From assembly GCF_030063335.1 (NCBI RefSeq), contig NZ_JASISW010000014.1, positions 1 to 64,000 of the forward strand: 64,000 bases of DNA, written 5' to 3'. Shown piece by piece: positions 56,785 to 64,000 of this stretch. The position numbers and the translations under genes were made by a program. This DNA comes from Rhodococcus sp. G-MC3 (lineage in GTDB: Bacteria > Actinomycetota > Actinomycetes > Mycobacteriales > Mycobacteriaceae). The first letter of the stretch is position 1, and every line of letters begins with the position of its first letter. The notes under the pieces were generated by a model that saw only the letters and a list, made by a program, of their open reading frames with translations, was not told the origin of the DNA and ran no database searches.

Positions 56785-57624
56785 TCAGCGGCGGGGAACG
56801 CTCGATTCGATGCAGCTGGCAACTGCACTGAGCCGTGCGGAGCGGACTGTCGCCCATAGTGGCCGCACCAGCGATTCTCGTGCTGCTGCAGCGGATGCGG
56901 TGGGTGCTTCCGTAGGCGACGAGTGCTGAGCCACCGAGAGAATCGCGGCTACTCGGTCGGCGGATTCGAGAACCCGCAGTACCCGCTCCGACGTCTCGGT
57001 CGGATAGCGGTGTCGACTCGCGTTCGCGATCAACTCGGTGATTCGGGTGCGCGGATCACCGAGTTCGGATCTGGTCGGGAGAGCCTGCATCGATCCCAAT
57101 GCCTCGGCCGCACTGCGTACGGCGTCGCGCATCGCGTACTCGGCCTCACCCAGGGAAAAATCACGGAAGTAGTGGTTCGGGATGTCGACTGTGTACACGG
57201 TCCATCGCAGTACATCCGGCCCTTCGACGGTTGGTACCAGACCGAGTCCGCGTGTGCCTGCATACCCGACGGCCACTGCTTCTCCCGCGCCGATCGCAGC
57301 GCGGGAGAACTCCGATGAGGGAGCTAGGTTCTCGACCGAGCCCGGTGCGGGCAGTAGCAGTTCGATCGCTGCGTCGGTGTCGGGTGCCGATGCCGCCGAA
57401 GTCTGTGCCAGATGGCTCCTCACCGTCGTCAGCAGTGCAGCGATACCGTCTGCGCGGGGGCTTGGCCATGCGAGACCGGTTGCGGCTGCGATGTCGGGGT
57501 CGGCGGCGACGACCAGGTGCATGGGCGCCCACTCGAACATGGCGTCGATTACATCGTCTGGCGCGCTGACGCCGGCCAGCCACGAACTGACCCACACGGC
57601 AAGACTGGCACTTGAAGAACTCAC
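56785..57624 (-). CDS. conserved hypothetical protein (Rv1486c-like)
   Basis: The 279-residue product has no domain I recognise. It has a hydrophobic N-terminal stretch (ASLAVWVSSWLAG), an Ala-rich middle with VVAADPDIAAATGLAWPSP, a conserved-looking YFRDFSLGEAEYAMRDAV and an Ala/Ser/Arg-rich end. Its position opposite hemH matches Rv1486c of M. tuberculosis. GTG 57624 is taken as the start because TATGCT lies eight bases upstream; the reading from 57663 is 13 codons longer. Confidence 0.78.
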   Translation of the reverse strand: MSSSSASLAVWVSSWLAGVSAPDDVIDAMFEWAPMHLVVAADPDIAAATGLAWPSPRADGIAALLTTVRSHLAQTSAASAPDTDAAIELLLPAPGSVENLAPSSEFSRAAIGAGEAVAVGYAGTRGLGLVPTVEGPDVLRWTVYTVDIPNHYFRDFSLGEAEYAMRDAVRSAAEALGSMQALPTRSELGDPRTRITELIANASRHRYPTETSERVLRVLESADRVAAILSVAQHSSPTEAPTASAAAARESLVRPLWATVRSARLSAVASCIESSVPRR

Positions 57625-57638
57625 GACTGACGAGCATA
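57622..57638 (-). promoter_or_regulatory. leaderless promoter -10 of the Rv1486c-like gene
   Basis: Minus strand: TATGCT (57638-57633), eight bases, GTG (57624-57622). It faces away from a second leaderless start at 57760, 136 bases further on. Confidence 0.5.
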
Positions 57639-57745
57639 GGTCGGCTCGGCGAGGCGCGCTCATCCCCGTGGTGGGGAGCGAGCTTGCGGACTGACGGGGT
57701 CAAGGGGAGGGGAGCCTGTCGAATGACCGGGTCGCGTAGATGGAC

Positions 57746-57762
57746 TAGCGTTGTCGGCCGTG
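57746..57762 (+). promoter_or_regulatory. leaderless promoter -10 of the DUF3097 gene
   Basis: TAGCGT (57746-57751) lies eight bases before GTG 57760. This sets the start three codons downstream of the TTG at 57751, which overlaps the hexamer. Confidence 0.55.
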
Positions 57763-58581
57763 GCAGACATGTACGGCGGAGATATTCTTTCGGGGCACAG
57801 TCGCATGCGGAAGGTTCCGGCGCCTCAGGTGCCGGCGGAGCGTGGGTTGGTCGTCGAGGACGCAGCGACCGGGTATTGCGGTGCTGTTGTCGGGTTCGAG
57901 CGAACCTACGACGGCGACTTCGTTCGGTTGGAGGATTCTGCGCGCACTTCTCGGCTGTTCGCCCTTCGGGAAGCTGCGTTTCTCATCGATGGCAAACGAG
58001 TCACTCTCGTGCGTGCGGCCGCGGCACCGAAACCGGCGGCATCGACGCGTACCGCGTCAGGGTCGACGAAGGTCGAGAACCTACGTGCACGCACCGCTCG
58101 GGCAAGTCGGATCTGGGTCGAAGGCGTACACGACGCTGCGCTGGTGGAGCGGGTGTGGGGTCACGATCTGCGGGTCGAGGGTGTCGTCGTCGAGCATCTG
58201 GAGGGGCTGGACAACCTCGGGGAGCGTCTGGCCGAATTCGAGCCGGGACCGAATCGTCGGGTTGGCGTTCTGGTCGATCACCTCGTGACCGGGTCCAAGG
58301 AATCGAAACTCACCACCTCGCTCGGACCACATGTGCTCGTGACCGGACACCCGTACATCGACGTCTGGGAAGCCGTGCGGCCCAAAGCTGTCGGTATTGC
58401 GGCGTGGCCGAAGATTCCCCGCGGCGAGGACTGGAAGACCGGTATCTGCCGCGAACTCGGTTGGGGTACACCTCGTGACGGGTGGCGACGGGTGTACTCG
58501 TCGGTGTCGTCGTTTCGGGATCTAGAGGCGCCGTTGATCGGCGCGGTGGAACAACTGGTCGATTTCGTTACCGAGCAGTAG
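57760..58581 (+). CDS. DUF3097 family protein
   Basis: This 273-residue protein belongs to an uncharacterised actinobacterial family I know as DUF3097. After an N-terminal domain with CGAVVGFERTYDGDFVRLED and a Thr/Ala/Arg-rich linker, the C-terminal part contains VEGVHDAALVERVWG, VVEHLEGLDNL, VGVLVDHLVTGSKES and GHPYIDVWEAVRPK. The order of VEGxxD then a DH/DxD-like motif recalls TOPRIM nucleases and primases, suggesting a metal-dependent nucleic acid enzyme; this is an inference. No membrane segments. GTG 57760 start from its promoter. Confidence 0.8.
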   Translation: MADMYGGDILSGHSRMRKVPAPQVPAERGLVVEDAATGYCGAVVGFERTYDGDFVRLEDSARTSRLFALREAAFLIDGKRVTLVRAAAAPKPAASTRTASGSTKVENLRARTARASRIWVEGVHDAALVERVWGHDLRVEGVVVEHLEGLDNLGERLAEFEPGPNRRVGVLVDHLVTGSKESKLTTSLGPHVLVTGHPYIDVWEAVRPKAVGIAAWPKIPRGEDWKTGICRELGWGTPRDGWRRVYSSVSSFRDLEAPLIGAVEQLVDFVTEQ

Positions 58582-58618
58582 CTTCAGGGACGCTGGCAGG
58601 TGTCCGATTTATGGTTGT

Positions 58619-59059
58619 ATGGACAGTGTGGCAGCGATCATTTGGCTTATCGCAGGAGTACTTTTGGCGTCGGCGGAAGCGCTGACCGGGGACTTCTTCC
58701 TGCTCATGGTTGCAGGTGGCGCACTGGCTACCGCAGGTGTCTCGGCAATCACCGACCTTCCGGTGTGGGCCGACGCCATAATATTCGGTCTCGTGTCGTT
58801 GACTCTCGTTCTCGGTGTCCGACCAATCCTTTTGCGTAAGTTCGCGCAGCCGCCGATTCTATACACTGGCATAGCAGCATTGTCCGGCAAGAGCGCGTTG
58901 GTTCTGGAACAGGTCTCGGCTGATGCAGGGCAAGTCAAGATCGGCGGCGAGGTGTGGACGGCTCGTCCGCTCGACCCCACCGAGGTGTACGCGCAAGGAA
59001 CAACCGTGACCGTGATGGAAATAGACGGCGCAACCGCGCTCGTGTGGAGAGGTGTGTAG
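58619..59059 (+). CDS. NfeD-family membrane protein
   Basis: NfeD proteins are partners of SPFH (stomatin/flotillin) proteins. This short form of 146 residues has three membrane segments in the first 70 residues (IIWLIAGVLLASAEALTG, LLMVAGGALATAGVSAI, AIIFGLVSLTLVLG) and a C-terminal OB-fold domain (about 80-146: LSGKSALVLEQ, GGEVWTARPLD, TTVTVMEIDGATALV). It is immediately followed by the SPFH gene with no gap, the classic nfeD-SPFH pair. Rv1487 is the counterpart. Confidence 0.92.
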   Translation: MDSVAAIIWLIAGVLLASAEALTGDFFLLMVAGGALATAGVSAITDLPVWADAIIFGLVSLTLVLGVRPILLRKFAQPPILYTGIAALSGKSALVLEQVSADAGQVKIGGEVWTARPLDPTEVYAQGTTVTVMEIDGATALVWRGV

Positions 59060-60265
59060 TTGCCGATGGTCGCACTCATTGTTCTTGGTGTCATCGTTCT
59101 TTTCGTAGTCGTATTGGTGGCGAAGTCGATTGCGCTCGTCCCCCAAGCCGAAGCGGCAGTCGTCGAACGGCTCGGTCGATATTCGAAGACAGTCTCCGGT
59201 CAGTTGACGTTCCTCGTTCCCTTCGTCGATCGAATTCGCGCGAAAGTGGACTTGCGAGAGCGCGTTGTGTCGTTTCCGCCGCAGCCGGTCATCACGAAGG
59301 ACAACTTGACCGTGTCGATCGATACCGTCGTCTACTTTCAGGTCACCAATCCGCAAGCCGCGGTATACGAGATCAACAATTACATCGTCGGTGTCGAGCA
59401 GTTGACTACGACCACCCTCCGCAACGTCGTCGGCGGTATGACTCTGGAAGAGACTCTGACGTCGAGGGATTCGATTAACGGTCAGCTTCGCGGGGTTCTC
59501 GACGAGGCAACTGGCCGCTGGGGTCTGCGCGTGGCGAGAGTGGAACTCAAGAGCATCGATCCGCCTCCGTCGATTCAAGAGTCGATGGAGAAGCAGATGA
59601 AGGCGGATCGCGAGAAACGCGCGACGATTCTGACCGCCGAAGGTCATCGGGAATCTGCGATCAAGACCGCTGAGGGCGACAAGCAGAGTCGCATTCTTGC
59701 TGCCGAGGGCGGCAAACAGGCCGCGATCCTGACCGCGGAGGGCGAGCGTCAATCGAAAATTCTTCGTGCACAGGGCGACCGGGCCGCAAAGTATTTGCAG
59801 GCTCAGGGGCAGGCGAAGGCGATCGAGAAAGTGTTCGCTGCGATCAAAGCGGGCAAGCCCACTCCCGAACTTCTGGCATACCAGTACATGCAGACGTTGC
59901 CCCAGATGGCGCAGGGTGATGCCAACAAGGTGTGGATGATCCCCAGCGACTTCGGGGATGCGCTGAAGGGGTTCGCGAAGACATTGGGTGCACCGGGCGA
60001 GGACGGAGTGTTCCGTTTCCAGCCGAGTGACAATTCGGGCGTCGAAACGAAGCCGGAGGACGACTCGGAGGAGGTAGCAGAGTGGTTCGAGACGAAGAGT
60101 GATCCCGCTGTTGCAGAGGCGGTCGCGGCCGCCGAAGCCGTAGCGAGGAAACCCGTCGACACATCGCTTGCGCCCGATGCGAGTCTGACGACACGGACTG
60201 ATCTCGGAGCCTTGTCCCCGGGACAACCGCAGGAACAGTGGTCGCCGCCCGCGGATTCGCAGTAG
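59060..60265 (+). CDS. SPFH/band 7 (stomatin-like) protein
   Basis: This 401-residue protein has one N-terminal membrane anchor (LIVLGVIVLFVVVLVAK), an SPFH domain (about 25-190: VVERLGRYSKTVSGQLTFLV, DLRERVVSFPPQPV) and a helical region with repeated AEG units (TAEGHRES, TAEGDKQS, AAEGGKQA, TAEGERQS) that should form a coiled coil for oligomer assembly. The last 90 residues are acidic and disordered. Such proteins organise membrane microdomains. The start is TTG 59060 by ribosome-site spacing (GGAGAGGTG); ATG 59066 is possible. Counterpart of Rv1488. Confidence 0.9.
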   Translation: MPMVALIVLGVIVLFVVVLVAKSIALVPQAEAAVVERLGRYSKTVSGQLTFLVPFVDRIRAKVDLRERVVSFPPQPVITKDNLTVSIDTVVYFQVTNPQAAVYEINNYIVGVEQLTTTTLRNVVGGMTLEETLTSRDSINGQLRGVLDEATGRWGLRVARVELKSIDPPPSIQESMEKQMKADREKRATILTAEGHRESAIKTAEGDKQSRILAAEGGKQAAILTAEGERQSKILRAQGDRAAKYLQAQGQAKAIEKVFAAIKAGKPTPELLAYQYMQTLPQMAQGDANKVWMIPSDFGDALKGFAKTLGAPGEDGVFRFQPSDNSGVETKPEDDSEEVAEWFETKSDPAVAEAVAAAEAVARKPVDTSLAPDASLTTRTDLGALSPGQPQEQWSPPADSQ

Positions 60266-60267
60266 TG

Positions 60268-60293
60268 CCGACGCAACCCTCAGGTTGCGTCGG
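60268..60293. terminator. bidirectional terminator after the SPFH gene
   Basis: A perfect 11-base stem (60268-60278 with 60283-60293) with the loop CTCA lies between the convergent SPFH gene and the membrane protein gene, directly after the SPFH stop. Confidence 0.75.
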
Positions 60294-60303
60294 GTCGGGG
60301 GTG

Positions 60304-60894
60304 TCAGGTTGTCAGTAGGTATCCCACTCCGCACACTGCGACCGCCCACATGACGCTCGTGAACGTACCGATGATGAATTGTTCCGATGCCGATGCCGAT
60401 GCTGCGGGCGAGGGCGCTGGGGTTTCCGGCGATCCAGTTCCCGGCGATCCAGTTCCCGCCGAGGCCGTGGCGTCGACGTTGCGCAGTTCCGGGTAGCGCG
60501 CGAGGCCTTTGACGGCAAGGACGATTGCGATACCTTCCGGCCAGCCTGTCATCACCGATGCGGCAACTGCGGTGCGCTCGAGGATGCCGATGGTGAGGCC
60601 TCCACGCAGTGGGCCGGGTGGACCGTCGGGGTGGGGTGATCCATCGCGTCGTGCGACGTCGAAGACCGCGGTGACAATCGGCGACCCGCCTACGACTGCC
60701 ACGACGACAGTCACGGTGTAGGTCACGCCTAACGCGAACCCTTGTGCTGGGTCTGCAACAACACCGGTTATTGCCGCCACTCCGAGCGCTGCCGCCGAAG
60801 CGATAGCCGCGGTCCGCCGAATGATGTGACCCCTCGCTGGCACGGTGGACACGGCGGCGGACAGTGCGAGCAGTAGCAGCGTTACGACGGTCAT
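60304..60894 (-). CDS. membrane protein of unknown function, partner of the SatD-like gene
   Basis: I do not recognise the family. The 196-residue protein has about five hydrophobic segments: near 2-20, 27-46, 52-73, a shorter one around 103-125, and 172-195. Between them lies an Asp/Gly/Pro loop (ARRDGSPHPDGPPGP) and, before the last segment, a Thr/Gly/Ser/Pro-rich linker with a repeated GTGSP unit. It overlaps the upstream SatD-like gene by four bases (ATGA), so the two are made together. An integral membrane effector controlled by or linked to the regulator is plausible but unproven. Confidence 0.75.
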   Translation of the reverse strand: MTVVTLLLLALSAAVSTVPARGHIIRRTAAIASAAALGVAAITGVVADPAQGFALGVTYTVTVVVAVVGGSPIVTAVFDVARRDGSPHPDGPPGPLRGGLTIGILERTAVAASVMTGWPEGIAIVLAVKGLARYPELRNVDATASAGTGSPGTGSPETPAPSPAASASASEQFIIGTFTSVMWAVAVCGVGYLLTT

Positions 60895-61535
60895 AGGGCC
60901 CCTGGTTCTCGTGGCTCGGGCTGAGTGGTCTCGGGCTGGGTGATGTTGTAGAGCAAGTGAGTTGCCAACGTCCGCCCGTTGGCCTCGATATTCCACCGCG
61001 CCACCGACAAACGCTGGGACATGGCTTGCTTGCTTATGCCGAGTAGGTCTGCAGCTCCGGTTTGGGTGTATCCCTCGCGCATCAGATCTGTCGCCCGGTG
61101 TCCCTGCTCCGTGCGGTCCGAGATCAGCAGTGCGACAAGCACGAGTGCTGTCTCGGCGTCTCGGCAGCTGCGCGCCCGATCGGGGTGGGCTGTGGTGAGC
61201 GCGAGCGCGGCCGGCGCCGACTTGGCCCGAGTCACGGCATCGCGAGCGGCTTCGAATGCGGGTCCCCGACCTGCACGAGTAGTTGGCGGCAGTGGCTCCT
61301 CGACTGGTCCTACTCCGATGCCGATACTCCATGTCCCGAGCCTGACGAGGGCCATCGTGATATCCACCACAGTTCGAGCGCCGTCCGGGGTTGCCTCGAC
61401 GACGGCTTGCACCTCGTCGCCGGCGGTTCTTTCGAACGGACGAAGGAGGGACGTAGTTGTCATCACGCCGAGGAGGTCCTCGACTCTGTCCACGTCACGC
61501 CTGCTGTGACGCTGGTCGACGGTCATAACGAGCAT
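60891..61535 (-). CDS. SatD-like protein with C-terminal helix-turn-helix
   Basis: The 214-residue protein has an N-terminal domain with VDQRHSRR, PFERTAGDEVQAV (34-43 region) and WSIGIGVGPVEEPLP, which I associate with the SatD family, and a C-terminal helix-turn-helix (about 156-182: YTQTGAADLLGISKQAMSQR) like sigma-factor region 4. Function is unknown. ATG 61535 is set by a TTGACT-17-TAGCCT promoter six bases upstream. The HTH and the repeated half-sites in its own promoter suggest self-regulation. The gene is followed in overlap by the membrane protein gene. Confidence 0.75.
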   Translation of the reverse strand: MLVMTVDQRHSRRDVDRVEDLLGVMTTTSLLRPFERTAGDEVQAVVEATPDGARTVVDITMALVRLGTWSIGIGVGPVEEPLPPTTRAGRGPAFEAARDAVTRAKSAPAALALTTAHPDRARSCRDAETALVLVALLISDRTEQGHRATDLMREGYTQTGAADLLGISKQAMSQRLSVARWNIEANGRTLATHLLYNITQPETTQPEPREPGAL

Positions 61536-61541
61536 AGGTAA

Positions 61542-61600
61542 AGGCTAAAGGCTTGATTTTCTTAAGTCAACGAAAATGACTTGATTTTTCCTAATCAAGT
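61542..61600 (-). promoter_or_regulatory. SatD-like gene promoter with four CTTGATT-type half-sites
   Basis: On the minus strand TTGACT (61570-61565), 17 bases, TAGCCT (61547-61542) and, six bases on, ATG 61535 make a near-ideal leaderless promoter. Related half-sites occur at 61552-61558 (CTTGATT), 61564-61570 (inverted, within the -35), 61579-61586 (ACTTGATT) and 61593-61600 (exact inverse). The block is far more AT-rich than its surroundings and overlaps the end of the TVP38 gene. Confidence 0.65.
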
Positions 61601-62307
61601 TTCACAGCTTGACCATTTGCGTGGTGACGCGATGTGGACAGTTTCCAATCCACCACAAGACCCACTACTCCGAGCGCAATGCACGAACCGGACAGGGCCA
61701 GCAACAGCGGGTCTGCGTTGCCGCCGAGCGCATCGCCGAGCACGACGATGCCGACAGTGCCCGGCACGACACCGATCGCGGTGGCAAGGGCGAACGGCGC
61801 AATGCCGATCGAGGACACTCCGCAACAGTAATTGACCACCGAGAACGGAACAGGGGCAATCAGTCGCAACGAGCCCACCGCAAGCCAACCTCTGCGAGCG
61901 AGGCTGTCGTCGATCGTGCGAACGGCGGAATGTGTCATGCGCGTCGCAAACCAGTCCCGTCCGACGATCCGGACCAGTAGTAGTGCGAGCACCGCACTCA
62001 GTGTGGAGGCCGCGACGGTGACGAGAATGCCCATCACCGGGCCGAACAGAAGACCCGCTGCCAGAGTGAACAGCGTCCGTGGCACCGGCGCGACAGTGAC
62101 GAGCGCGTGGACCGCGAAGAACACGAAGGGGAAAGCGGGCCCGACGGAATGAGCCCACTCTCGTAGTTGATCGACGGATGGATGAGGAGCAACGGCCGCC
62201 GCAATCGCGAGTGCGACCAGAAGGGCAACGAGGCCGATCAGCCGCGGGTCTCGAAAGCACCTCTTCACGTTCACCGACAGTACCGGTGTCGGTGCCCAGG
62301 CGAACAC
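61591..62307 (-). CDS. TVP38/TMEM64 (DedA-like, VTT domain) membrane protein
   Basis: This 238-residue polytopic protein has about six membrane segments and the VTT/DedA core: FFAVHALVTVAPVPRTLFTL, AAGLLFGPVMGILVTVAAST and LRLIAPVPFSVVNYCCGVS. TVP38-type proteins are implicated in lipid scrambling or transport. The position before mutA matches Rv1491c. GTG 62307 has GGGAGGTGG eight bases upstream; the reading from 62364 is 19 codons longer and lacks such a site. It diverges from mutA. Confidence 0.88.
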   Translation of the reverse strand: MFAWAPTPVLSVNVKRCFRDPRLIGLVALLVALAIAAAVAPHPSVDQLREWAHSVGPAFPFVFFAVHALVTVAPVPRTLFTLAAGLLFGPVMGILVTVAASTLSAVLALLLVRIVGRDWFATRMTHSAVRTIDDSLARRGWLAVGSLRLIAPVPFSVVNYCCGVSSIGIAPFALATAIGVVPGTVGIVVLGDALGGNADPLLLALSGSCIALGVVGLVVDWKLSTSRHHANGQAVKLD

Positions 62308-62411
62308 AGCCGAAACCACCTCCCGTGCAAACCTGAGGTGATCCTCACGATACTGTCGGAGCAATCGCGGTTGAAATCACAAAGGTCGCCATTTGTCGAG
62401 GAGCAGTCATC

Positions 62412-64000
62412 GTGCCCGTTGCTTCACAAGAAGACACTTCACAAGAAGACGCATCACAGGACGCTGCCTCACGTAGTGCATATGCCGCGTGGCAGAAAGC
62501 AGTTGCAGGTGTTCTCGCGAAATCGCGACGAGTCGACGTGGCGGATCTTCCTGCCGATCCCGAACATCTGCTCGACTCGACGACCTATGACGGTGTGAGG
62601 ATCTCGCCCCTCTACGGAACGCGAGACGAGCTCGTCGAAAATCCTCTGCCCGGCGTATTTCCGTTCGTGCGGGGACGTGATGCGACCCGCGACGTGAACG
62701 CCGGATGGAAAGTCAGCGCACGCTTCGGCGTCGGACAGACCGATCCGGAAGCCGTGAACGCGGCGATTCTCGACGGACTGAACAACGGTGTCAGTGCTGT
62801 GTGGCTCCGAATCGGCGATGACGACCTTCCGGTCGATGGAATCGCCCGTTCTCTCGACGGTGTCATGTTCGATCTTGCTCCCCTGGTCGTGGATGCCGGT
62901 GGCGATACGGTCGCCGCTGCTGCAGCGATCCTGTCGTTGCTCGACACCGCAAAGGTGACCGATCGCACCACAGTGGAGGTTCGCCTCGGCGGCGCGCCGT
63001 TGACTTCTCAGTTCTCCGGACAAGCTTCGGCGACACTCTCAGAGGTCGTAGCGCTGGCCGAACAGGCCGCGGCGAGACCTGAGATGGTCCGCGCAATCAC
63101 GGTGGACGGCACAGCATTCCACAATGCAGGCGCCGGTGACGCTCAGGAAGTGGGCGCGGCGGTCGCGGCCGGTCTCGAATACCTACGATCGATGACCGAT
63201 GCAGGTCTGAGCGTCACCGAGGCGCTGGGGCAGATCGAGTTCCGATTCGCAGCCACGGACGATCAGTTTCAGACCATCGCGAAGTTCCGAGCAGCGCGCG
63301 TGTTGTGGGCTCGGGTCGCCCAAGTGTGCGGCTCGCCGTCGAGCGGCGGCGCACCTCAGCACGCGGTCACCTCGGAGGCGATGATGGCCCAGCGTGATCC
63401 GTGGGTCAACATGCTGCGCACGACTCTCGCCGCATTCGGGGCAGGCTTGGGCGGCGCCGACGCCGTGACGGTTCTTCCATTCGATGCTGCCATCGACGGC
63501 GGTGCAGCGGGAGTGTCCAAGACATTCGCATCGAGGATCGCTCGCAACACTCAGTTGTTGTTGCTGGAGGAGTCGCATCTCGGACGGGTGCTCGATCCTG
63601 GTTCGGGGTCCTGGTACATCGAGAAGCTCACCGACGATCTGGCCGCCACGGCGTGGACATTCACCCAGCAGCTCGAATCGGCCGGCGGCTACCGAGCATC
63701 GCTCGAATCCGGCACCCTTGCCTCAGCGATCGCCGAGACCGCCGAGGCGCGTGCGTCCGACATTGCGCATCGACGCACGCCGCTGACCGGAGTCAACGAA
63801 TTTCCGAACCTCGCGGAGGCTCCACTGCCGCCCACCTCGACCACGCCCGTGGTGAAGCGGTACGGAGCTGCCTTCGAAGCACTGCGTGACCGATCGGATG
63901 CATATCTCGCCGAACACGACGCGCGGCCACACGCCCTGCTCGTGCCGCTGGGATCAGTGGCCGAACACAACGTGCGCACCACCTTCGCCGCCAACCTTCT
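62412..64000 (+). CDS. mutA: methylmalonyl-CoA mutase small subunit (partial)
   Basis: MutA is the non-catalytic beta subunit of the adenosylcobalamin-dependent mutase that turns methylmalonyl-CoA into succinyl-CoA in propionate metabolism. About 529 residues are visible and the frame is open at the window end, so the C terminus is missing. TYDGVRISPLYG, the PFVRGRDATRD substrate-loop segment, LLLLEESHLGRVLDPGSGSWY and VTVLPFDAAI support the family. GTG 62412 has GAGGAG eight bases before it. The N terminus contains two copies of a TSQED/ASQED repeat. A mutB gene should follow. Confidence 0.94.
   Translation, partial: MPVASQEDTSQEDASQDAASRSAYAAWQKAVAGVLAKSRRVDVADLPADPEHLLDSTTYDGVRISPLYGTRDELVENPLPGVFPFVRGRDATRDVNAGWKVSARFGVGQTDPEAVNAAILDGLNNGVSAVWLRIGDDDLPVDGIARSLDGVMFDLAPLVVDAGGDTVAAAAAILSLLDTAKVTDRTTVEVRLGGAPLTSQFSGQASATLSEVVALAEQAAARPEMVRAITVDGTAFHNAGAGDAQEVGAAVAAGLEYLRSMTDAGLSVTEALGQIEFRFAATDDQFQTIAKFRAARVLWARVAQVCGSPSSGGAPQHAVTSEAMMAQRDPWVNMLRTTLAAFGAGLGGADAVTVLPFDAAIDGGAAGVSKTFASRIARNTQLLLLEESHLGRVLDPGSGSWYIEKLTDDLAATAWTFTQQLESAGGYRASLESGTLASAIAETAEARASDIAHRRTPLTGVNEFPNLAEAPLPPTSTTPVVKRYGAAFEALRDRSDAYLAEHDARPHALLVPLGSVAEHNVRTTFAANL

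Overview
The window is a chromosomal stretch of a high-GC mycolic-acid actinobacterium, most likely Rhodococcus or a close relative. The pointers are fabG1-inhA, mptB, a RipA-type hydrolase, a CrtL-b type lycopene cyclase, OpcA, AcnR beside aconitase, and many GTG starts. From memory, gene order follows the M. tuberculosis Rv1408-Rv1493 block: rpe, rib genes, uvrC-rapZ-yvcK-whiA, gap-pgk-tpi-secG, the pentose phosphate operon, ctaB/ctaA, mptB, the suf operon, acn, ripA, moxR, fabG1-inhA-hemH, NfeD/SPFH, mutA. Differences from that block are a ppc plus epoxide-hydrolase segment (13.6-17.7 kb), a Ku / lycopene cyclase / short-chain dehydrogenase segment (38.6-41.5 kb), and a SatD-like regulator with a membrane partner (60.3-61.5 kb). 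I see no phage, intact insertion sequence, CRISPR array, tRNA or rRNA.

Layout. 0.1-4.9 kb: rpe and riboflavin genes (ribD, ribE, ribBA, ribH) with a PH-domain membrane protein; Rpe interconverts ribulose 5-phosphate, the substrate of RibBA. 4.9-10 kb: uvrC, rapZ, yvcK and whiA, nearly all with overlapping ends. 10.2-16.5 kb: triose-phosphate glycolysis (gap, pgk, tpiA), secG and ppc. 17.9-24.4 kb (minus): tkt-tal-zwf-opcA-pgl, a pentose phosphate operon. 24.6-28.2 kb: haem O/A synthesis genes ctaB and ctaA around qor and a small conserved gene. 28.3-31.8 kb (minus): mannosyltransferase mptB with an ABC exporter. 31.9-38.5 kb: sufR-B-D-C-S-U-T for Fe-S assembly. 38.6-41.5 kb (minus): Ku, lycopene cyclase, SDR. 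41.7-47.3 kb: ABC-F ATPase, small HTH protein, acnR and acn. 47.7-53.9 kb: envelope genes (Rv1476-like, ripA-like, moxR-DUF58-VWA). 53.9-56.7 kb: fabG1, inhA, hemH. 56.8-64 kb: a conserved hypothetical, DUF3097, NfeD-SPFH pair, SatD-like module, TVP38 protein and the 5' part of mutA.

Regulatory signals. Many genes have a TANNNT -10 hexamer 6-8 nt before the start codon, the signature of leaderless transcripts; this fixes several starts. Two operators match consensus motifs that I recall from relatives: a SufR site (ACACT-N5-TGTGA) lying on the sufR start codon, and an AcnR site (CAGNACNNNCGTACTG) filling the promoter spacer of acn. The least described unit is the SatD-like/HTH gene with its membrane partner. 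It has a near-consensus leaderless promoter inside an AT-rich block carrying four related CTTGATT half-sites.
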